The notes below the pieces were generated by a model, which searched no databases, was not told where the DNA came from, and was given only the letters and a program-made list of their open reading frames with translations. A stretch of DNA of 64,000 nucleotides from Porites lobata (taxonomy: Eukaryota; Cnidaria; Anthozoa; Scleractinia; Poritidae). The position numbers were made by a program, and so were the translations under genes. Location: positions 565,001-629,000 of the forward strand of contig CALNXK010000038.1 in assembly GCA_942486035.1 (NCBI GenBank), given 5' to 3'. Shown one piece after another: positions 59,901 through 64,000 of the stretch; position 1 is the first letter of the stretch, and every line of letters starts with the position of its first letter.

Positions 59901-62900
59901 GATCATGTTGAAGATGAACCCATGCCTACACCTAACACACCAGGACATTTACACAGGTACCAGGAACGCAAGGCAAACAGTATTTAACTGCTCTTTATTC
60001 AGCAAACACCCTCTATTAAGCCGCCATAGTCCCGTTATTCTCGTCCATGCAAATTAATGCTGTCTGCATTTAGCGGTCAGTTAGCAACTCAACAACATTT
60101 TTCCATTGTCTGCACTCTTATCAACGATAGAAATGACGTCAAAACGTTCAAAACTCTGGTGGAATGGTTTCGCTAAAAAGTTTTGAACATTTTGAAGTCG
60201 TTTGTATGGCAGGTAAGGGCGTAGGCCATGGAATATTATTGTAGATTCGTGAAGTAGACGGTGGAAAATTGTTGTCTTTGTGTTAATTAGAGGTCGCGGC
60301 CACGTTCTAGAAGTCTTAGAAGTCTTTCTTTGTTATCTTAAATGCACAAGGGCTACATTTTAGCGGGAACAAAAAGCCAGATGTCATTGTAAAGAAGGCA
60401 GTGTTTTATTGCATTATAAGGGCGAAAACGTCAGTCCCATGTGACCGAGTAGCTTGCAAACGCAGACGTATTTCCTACTGTCGCTCGGAGAATAAGCGAC
60501 CTCCAGAAATACGTCTCTGTTTACATTCAAGCGCCTGAGCACCAAATGATTTGGATCACTTTCGTTACTTCCTTCCACCAATTACAGCAAATGAAAATAA
60601 CGTGAGTAAAATGGCTTTTATACTTGTCTGCAGCTTCTTTGTGCGAACTGACTCCACCACGGTACTAGGGTGTACCCCACCAGACCCCTACCAGGCCCCT
60701 GTAGAGGAAGCTCTGCCACTCGCCTGTCAGCCTCACCTGCTTCATCCCGGAGCACGCAGGGAGCACATGTTTGGTACTGTTCATGAACACTTTTCTGGTA
60801 CTGGAGCTGCGGCTCAAGTCAACAGCATGGCTTTGAGTTCATCTGCTGCAAGACAAGTCAAGTCTAACTCTGAAGTAGGACAACAAAGCGCCTTTTCAAA
60901 CCAAACCAATGCCGGTGAGAAAGTACAAGGAATAACGCCTCACCAACAAAACCATAATTCTCATCATGTTTATAGTATCTTTCGTTGTATTATTTTTTCC
61001 TTTTTTTATCTTTTATATATGTATATCTACTTAGTCTTTAAGTGTGATTTTGTTTAGTAACTAGTTTAACATGTTTCTATAGCAGCGAACCAAAACACAT
61101 ACATTATCCTTTCCTCGTGATCCGACAAGATCTTACATATACTACTGGAGCTATACCAGCATGGATGAAACAGCTGTCCATGGCATGTTTCTGCATCCCA
61201 CCTTCATCCTTATTGCTTCGCCGTTGTTTAAATAAATGTGAATATATTTTACCACCGTTAACAGAAGATATCCTATCCTTTTTATCTTTCATTGTAGCCG
61301 CCACCAACAGCTCCTCAGATGATCCTGTAACGTTATCTGCTGCTGAATCCACATCTAGATCAATAATGCCCGTTATATGTAACGGAACTTCTGCAAACTC
61401 GCTGTTAGGCCGGTGGCGTCTTTGTGTTGAGATGTTTGGTCAAGCTTTCCTTGAAGATGTTGGCAGTGAACCATGCTCTGTATTGAATGAGTTAGGAAGG
61501 TTTGATGTAAAAGAAACCAAGTTCCGAAGAGAGATGGAGCGTCTGAGAAACTCCACCCAAAGAGATCTGACATTAGAGGTTATTTTTCCTTCCCCTGGTG
61601 GATTTATCTCTTTTTCTGAACATCAGAATAAACCAGTCTTTCATTACTAACTTTATGTTTTTGTTTTGTCCCAGGTTGAGCGCGACCGTTTAACATTAAT
61701 TCAACAAACTATTCGGCAGCTTAACACCCAGTTTGGTCGTCGTGGCCCTAGATCTCGCCCCATGACTATTCATCGTGTCAAAGTCACGTTCAAGGATGAA
61801 CCGGGCGAGGGGACTGGGGTGGCGAGGAGCTTTTACACAGCAGTTGGAGAGGCATTTTTATCTGGAGAAAAACTTCCTTCACTCGACACAAGCACAAGTA
61901 AGTCATATCGTACTTTGCATCGTGATTCTCACTTGTTAGAGTTCTTTTTCTTGCTCTTTTCTGTTCCACCATGTTAACGCAGAAACTCGCAAAGTTCTTC
62001 AGTAAACGCAAGTCGAAAAATATTCACTCTTACAGACGAAGATTACCTAATTTGGGGATGCGTTTACGTTTACGTTTGGCCATTTGATCAATCAGAAGCG
62101 AGCATTCAGTCTAGGGCAAAACATTCGTAGACAGATGTAGTGTTAATTGCTCTTTTCAATCTTGTAATGTGTTTCCTTTTTGTTTGCGCACGGCTCCAAC
62201 TTCCCAAAATATCATGTGTGTGTTATTTTAATAGGCATAGTCCAGCGAATTCGTCGTGCTACGAGTTACCGTTACAAGCGTGATCGTGAAGGGAGAAGAC
62301 AGCTGTCAGCTGACGCACGGCCATTTCACTTCAGTGGCAGCAGCAGCAGTGCTGATGTTGATGATGGTGACTCGTTACCTTATCACCGACAGTCGTTAGG
62401 AGAGAGACTTTATCCACGTGTTCATTCCTTACAGCCTGTGAGTACACACCCTCTATCGATGGTCATCATATTGAATGTTGAGAATGGGGACTGATTTACA
62501 AAGGGGAACCAGAAACTCCGATTTCCTTTTGGAAAGCTTCAGAAGTTTTATTCTCTCATTAGTCTCCTAAGTAGAGGTTCCTTCTCTCACGTGGACATAT
62601 ATACTGGCTGGTTGGTCTTAATGATACACACCCTCGTTGTTTGTTTTGTCATGTAGTAACCATTGTAACACTAGAGGAAGACGTAAGTTTTTTAGGCGTT
62701 CATTCGTAATTCTTGCTGTTAGATGAAACGTATAATTCTCATCTAATTTGAACGTCACAACGTACGAACAATGAGCCAAAGAGAGAATTAAAACATACCA
62801 AATGCACCTACCCTTTCAGTCTTGGTCAGAATATTTTGCTGTTTTTTTCATGTGACCCCAGTCCCTTGCAAGCAAGATCACTGGCATGCTGTTAGAACTC

Positions 62901-63579
62901 TCCCCTGCCCAGTTACTGTTACTGTTAGCAAGTGAAGACACCTTGAGGCAAAGAGTAGAAGAAGCTGTAGAACTTCTTCTTGTGTCTGGCAAGTAAGTGT
63001 TATATTCAATTCTCTTATCTTAATTAGTAATAAGCACTAATTCCTCACTGTGATTAGCGAACTGAGCTCAGTTGTTGCGCCAGTGCAGAAGTGAGTTGAG
63101 TGACGCGTGTTACATATAAACCTAGTAAATGGCCATGCGCGGTGGCTCAAAAGGAAGAAGTGCCCAACTGGTGTTTGTGAAGTCATAGGTTCGATTCCTG
63201 TTTGGAGCACCAATATCCTTCTCGTAAACAGCTGTTGTGGTACTGCAATAGAATATTGACAACTTTGCTTCATACTTATTAGATTAACTAGACTCAGCTA
63301 TGATCACTTTGACGGACATTGTACCCACAGACTCTAAACAGCCCTTACTCTTGACATGGGGATTACAACTAGGAACTTAGTTTGCTAAGATATTAATTTT
63401 CCTCTCAGAAAACATAACAGTGAAGGCGAGGATGACACATCCAGCTCTGTGGTGGACCTTGATGATCCTGAGGATGATAGCTCTCCGTTATTTTATCAAC
63501 CGGGTAAAACTGGTTTCTACTCTCCACTCCCTGGCAAGTGTACAGAGGAGAGACTTAACTGCTTCAGAAATGTCGGCAG
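36279..63579 (+). CDS. UBR5: HECT-type E3 ubiquitin-protein ligase UBR5, 3'-partial, 41 exons
   Basis: Very large nuclear/cytoplasmic ubiquitin ligase (EDD; Drosophila Hyd) that recognises N-degrons through its UBR box and builds ubiquitin chains with its HECT domain. I joined 41 exons with uninterrupted phase, 7463 bases or about 2487 residues; human UBR5 has 2799, so roughly 300 residues with most of the HECT domain and its catalytic cysteine lie beyond the window. The start is ATG 36279 (MPAIHIAVHPLP, like MTSIHFVVHPLP in human), with an in-frame stop 30 bases upstream. Domain order is UBA, RCC1-like repeats, Zn-binding UBR box, acidic and serine-rich linkers, MLLE, HECT. Exons are listed in the block entries. 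No exon carries a stop or frameshift. Confidence 0.97.
40548..43439 (+). other. UBR5 exons 10-14: charged linker and RCC1-like repeats
   Basis: Exons 40548-40927, 41434-41661, 42436-42593, 42670-42775, 43223-43439. Residues about 247-610. Exon 10 continues LPGDDLMSLLDAG and has a strongly charged Arg/Glu helix (ERDRERTREREALRRERDRW) before LQWW. Exon 11 starts the RCC1-like segment (YSELICVGADGKLYQWKWDD), exon 12 has VATWVDETL and SLYTCAQMFSGALYWW, exon 13 has WGVLPYEQRKKLLEKARARA, exon 14 has GSIGFNISSGIPRMGQL. A MULE-like element (41814-42312) sits in the intron between exons 11 and 12. Confidence 0.95.
41814..42312. mobile_element. MULE-like MITE family B, copy 1
   Basis: The left end TAGCCTGTGAACGGCAGACA and the right end, inverted, TAGCCTGCAAAAGGCAGACA match over about 80 bp with mismatches. 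Flanks TGATATAAC (41805-41813) and TGATATAAT (42313-42321) agree at 8 of 9 positions, fitting a 9-bp MULE duplication with one later change. Interior matches the copy at 46944. It lies in the UBR5 intron between exons 11 and 12. Small open frames within it are not genes. Confidence 0.85.
43564..47756 (+). other. UBR5 exons 15-22: central beta-propeller continuation
   Basis: Exons 43564-43682, 44038-44181, 44325-44436, 44942-45102, 45588-45677, 46236-46334, 46692-46773, 47523-47756. Residues about 610-957. Landmarks: DVIFVEDKRNIPVGKVLKVD, PYAAVKFP, LLQDVRLLRKDELQ, GVHVVLKTSSGVRYAL, RCDGNRNIVHACVS. Exon 22 ends in an alanine-rich helix (AVDALAAAVAAAAAAVRSNG). A second copy of the MULE-like element lies in the intron between exons 21 and 22. 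Confidence 0.94.
46944..47420. mobile_element. MULE-like MITE family B, copy 2
   Basis: The left end TAGCCTGTGAACGGCAGACA and the right end, inverted, TAGCCTGCGAACGGCAGACA match closely over about 80 bp. A perfect 9-bp direct repeat TTTCATTCT flanks it (46935-46943, 47421-47429). The interior is collinear with copy 1, for example CATGGGGTTC and CAGGAGAAACG-type boxes and GACCGGATTCCGGACAGATT. Located in the UBR5 intron between exons 21 and 22. Confidence 0.88.
47757..48342. other. UBR5 intron 22, left part
   Basis: AT-rich intron sequence. A segment near 47940-48030 (GATAGTACACACGCTCTGATTGG) resembles one at 20190-20210 (GGTAGTACGCACGTTCTCGGATTGG), probably two members of one dispersed repeat. 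No coding signal. Confidence 0.4.
48343..48533. repeat. Foldback element, about 90-bp arms
   Basis: The left arm AGCAATAGAAAACTC...TTTGCATAGCCTGATACAAAC...GACAGTTATGCAAACCC is followed by a spacer of about 15 bp and the inverted arm GGGTTTGCATAACTGTC...ATCAGGCTATACAAACAC...TCTATTGCT. Such a long near-perfect inverted repeat would form an extended stem in the UBR5 pre-mRNA. Confidence 0.75.
49222..49401. mobile_element. hAT-like MITE with CAGGGTTCTCAATAGA ends
   Basis: Left end CAGGGTTCTCAATAGA and right end TCTATTGAGAACCCTA form a 16-bp inverted repeat with one terminal mismatch. A perfect ATATTG direct repeat flanks it (49216-49221, 49402-49407). It is 180 bp long with internal repeats of a CGCTTACTTTG/CTCCTACTT type. 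I associate this end with a family common in coral genomes. Lies in UBR5 intron 22. Confidence 0.75.
49975..50350 (-). mobile_element. 5'-truncated LINE, 3' end
   Basis: Read on the minus strand, a frame LMQILKDQDKYLAPLTILQQ ends in a stop at about 50252. It is followed by an AT-rich 3' UTR that terminates in AATAAAGCT plus a (GTT)n tail at 49980-50000. The tail structure matches the fragments at 7182 and 12272. The coding part is too short to classify. Lies in UBR5 intron 23. Confidence 0.6.
50639..50666. repeat. (AT)n microsatellite
   Basis: An uninterrupted AT dinucleotide run of about 27 bases lies in UBR5 intron 23, within a stretch with recurrent GAAATGAA-like motifs (50500-50630). Likely length-polymorphic. 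Confidence 0.9.
52109..52240. repeat. Palindromic dispersed repeat, right end truncated
   Basis: Starts GGCCCCGGTTGTTCAAAAGT. The block GTTGGATAGCACAATCCACC is inverted at the other end as GGTGGATAGCACTATCCAAC, so the element folds back. The left 20 bases have no inverted partner at the right, so the right terminus is truncated. I recognise this start as a common invertebrate repeat; a second head is at 63607. Confidence 0.65.
52850..52984 (-). repeat. tRNA-derived SINE-like unit
   Basis: On the minus strand: GGGGACAGCGTGGTCGAGTT, with an A-box-like TGGTCGAGTTATCAGG at 52973-52958 and a B box GGTTCAAGTCC at 52929-52919, spaced like a tRNA with a long variable region (Leu/Ser type). The sequence continues into a GC-poor tail. 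No CCA-facing acceptor stem pairs, so it is a SINE or tRNA pseudogene. Lies in UBR5 intron 25. Confidence 0.65.
54668..54838. mobile_element. MITE with about 80-bp inverted arms
   Basis: The left end ATGTTACAGGTCAAATTTGA is matched inverted at the right by TTTTGACCTGTAACAT, and similarity continues through GTTGATGCTCAATTTC versus GAAATTGAGAATCAAC. TA dinucleotides lie at both ends, compatible with a TA target duplication. Total 171 bp. Ends 31 bp before the next element. Confidence 0.72.
54870..55205. mobile_element. MITE with TACCGTAAAATTCCGAAAATA ends
   Basis: Left end TACCGTAAAATTCCGAAAAT and right end ATTTTCGGAATTTTACGGTA form a perfect terminal inverted repeat of about 24 bp. Internally there are many copies of AATATAAGCCCCTCC in both orientations. 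I recognise this end as a widespread invertebrate MITE. A TA target site is possible. Lies in UBR5 intron 28. Confidence 0.82.
55206..56173. other. UBR5 intron 28, right part
   Basis: No recognised repeat or coding sequence. An open frame at 55876-56181 reads into UBR5 exon 29 in a different frame and is not supported as an exon. Confidence 0.45.
59957..60633. repeat. UBR5 intron 35 with a compact hairpin
   Basis: At 60456-60524, GCAAACGCAGACGTATTTCC...GTCGCT is repeated inverted (AGCGAC...GAAATACGTCTCTGTTTAC), giving arms of about 30 bp around a 9-base loop. The left flank TAGCTTGCAAACGCAGACG resembles the ends of the MULE-like MITEs at 4200 and 41814, so this may be an internally deleted relative. 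Otherwise no features. Confidence 0.55.
60634..63579 (+). other. UBR5 exons 36-41: start of HECT region with MLLE domain
   Basis: Exons 60634-60914, 61298-61578, 61675-61897, 62235-62437, 62862-62992, 63409-63579. Residues about 2058-2487. VRTDSTTVLGCTPPDPYQAP opens exon 36. Exon 37 has LLGRWRLCVEMFGQAFLEDV and KFRREMERLRN. Exon 38 has MTIHRVKVTFKDEPGEGTGV, the first HECT N-lobe strand. Exon 40 is the MLLE (PABC-like) peptide-binding domain, KITGMLLELSPAQLLLLLAS. Exon 41 resumes HECT with SPLFYQPGKTGFYSPLPGK and ERLNCFRNVGR. The MLLE domain is nested within the HECT N-lobe as in other UBR5 proteins. The ligase cysteine is outside the window. Confidence 0.95.
63130..63215 (+). repeat. tRNA-derived SINE-like unit
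   Basis: A-box-like GGTGGCTCAAAAGGA is at 63141-63155 and a perfect B-box core GGTTCGATTCC at 63188-63198, within GTCATAGGTTCGATTCCTGT. That context is shared with the unit at 8955-9035. No folded acceptor stem. Lies in UBR5 intron 40. Confidence 0.68.
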
Positions 63580-63606
63580 GTAAGTGGATGCTCATCCTGT
63601 TGGATG

Positions 63607-63635
63607 GGGCCTCAGTTGCTCAAAGGTTGAATAGC
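63607..63635. repeat. Head of the GGCCCCGGTTGTTCAAAG repeat, interrupted
   Basis: GGGCCTCAGTTGCTCAAAGG and the following TTGAATAGC match the first 29 bases of the repeat at 52109. The match stops where the hAT-like MITE begins at 63636, as expected if the MITE inserted into it. Just downstream of UBR5 exon 41. Confidence 0.6.
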
Positions 63636-64000
63636 CAGGCGCACCCAACGTCAATTTTCGGAAAATATCTGTTCGGAAGACGATTTGAGATCTAGAATTT
63701 TCGGAACATTTGTTGTCAAATTTCTTGCTTGCCTGCCTCTCCTAGGATTTTTGAGCATCTGAAAAATGGTATAATTGCCCATTTTTAACGGATTTTTACC
63801 CTAAAAAGGTCACCTAGAATTTTCGGGAGCCTTTTTTCTGGCTGAAATTTTCGATCAGATCTCTATAATTTTCGAATCACTAGACTTTCAGCTAGGAAAT
63901 CTGAACAGATGAAAAATTTTGGGGGGATGAAAATATACCTATATCTACTGATTAAATACTAAAATACGTTTAACAATGCTGTGTTTAAGTGGTTTTGAAC
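63636..64000 (+). mobile_element. hAT-like MITE, copy 3, cut by window end
   Basis: Starts CAGGCGCACCCAACG and runs collinearly with copy 2 (35119-35517) through AGGATTTTTGAGCATCTGAA and AGTGGTTTTGAAC at the window end; about 35 bases of the right end are missing. Located in the UBR5 intron after exon 41. A 17-base segment present in copy 2 near the centre (around AAAAGGTAAGTTTTG) is replaced here. Confidence 0.82.

Larger units (their letters stand above)
54375..59956 (+). other. UBR5 exons 28-35: helical scaffold and acidic linkers
   Basis: Exons 54375-54507, 56174-56337, 56800-57193, 57531-57674, 58004-58253, 58340-58611, 59015-59328, 59561-59956. Residues about 1370-2057. Landmarks: GTVRLDAFTHCLVAKCAPE, RRFVRSVARVFVVLASQM, KCRRIFQSLSTLAIPELVQV. 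Acidic tracts lie in exons 31-32 (GEEEEEEEDEEDEE) and exon 35, with HAMQWAIRANTQ in exon 33 and ASWNWLAIVLDCTEAQLRFG in exon 34. Exon 33 contains a glycine run absent from human as I recall it. Exon 29 follows a 1.7-kb intron containing two adjacent MITEs. Confidence 0.94.

Noticed and set aside
60551..61057. 168-codon frame as a separate gene
   Set aside because: It is UBR5 exon 36 (60634-60914) flanked by read-through of intron sequence.
61117..61650. 177-codon frame with ATG at 61117 as a separate gene
   Set aside because: Residues from AATNSSS onward are UBR5 exon 37 (61298-61578). The upstream part is intron without similarity.

Overview
The window is AT-rich, intron-rich eukaryotic nuclear DNA. 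Protein-level resemblance to animal genes, short exons with GT-AG introns, and repeat types that I associate with coral and sea-anemone genomes suggest an anthozoan cnidarian, most likely a stony coral. The phylum is an inference from pattern recognition; no database was searched.

Three conserved protein-coding genes, all on the + strand, account for the coding content. (1) Bases 1-9467 hold the 3' part of the ribosomal protein L7 gene (RPL7). The start codon lies upstream of the window; four exons are visible and the stop is at 9467. (2) Bases 18655-32521 hold a complete NOX2-type NADPH oxidase gene. I assembled 21 coding exons, whose phases agree at every junction, into a 564-residue protein with all haem, FAD and NADPH landmarks. 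(3) Bases 36279-63579 hold the first 41 coding exons of a UBR5 (EDD/HYD) HECT-type E3 ubiquitin ligase, about 2487 residues, running off the right edge before the catalytic end of the HECT domain.

Most of the rest is mobile-element debris. 5'-truncated non-LTR (LINE) fragments lie at 7.2, 12.3, 13.4, 28.7, 34.4 and 50.0 kb. tRNA-derived SINE-like units lie at 9.0, 52.9 and 63.1 kb. Many short inverted-repeat (MITE-like) elements occur, several with clear target-site duplications: MULE-like elements with 9-bp duplications at 4200-4906, 41814-42312 and 46944-47420; hAT-like elements at 152-796, 17026-17360, 35119-35517, 49222-49401 and 63636-64000; and foldback hairpins at 5.1, 19.6, 24.3, 48.4 and 54.7 kb.

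The three genes do not form an operon or a pathway: a ribosomal protein, a superoxide-generating membrane enzyme and a ubiquitin ligase sit next to each other. I found no convincing new defence or biosynthetic system. The less expected content is the layered, nested transposon structure and the diversity of small inverted-repeat families with intact insertion scars inside introns of housekeeping genes.
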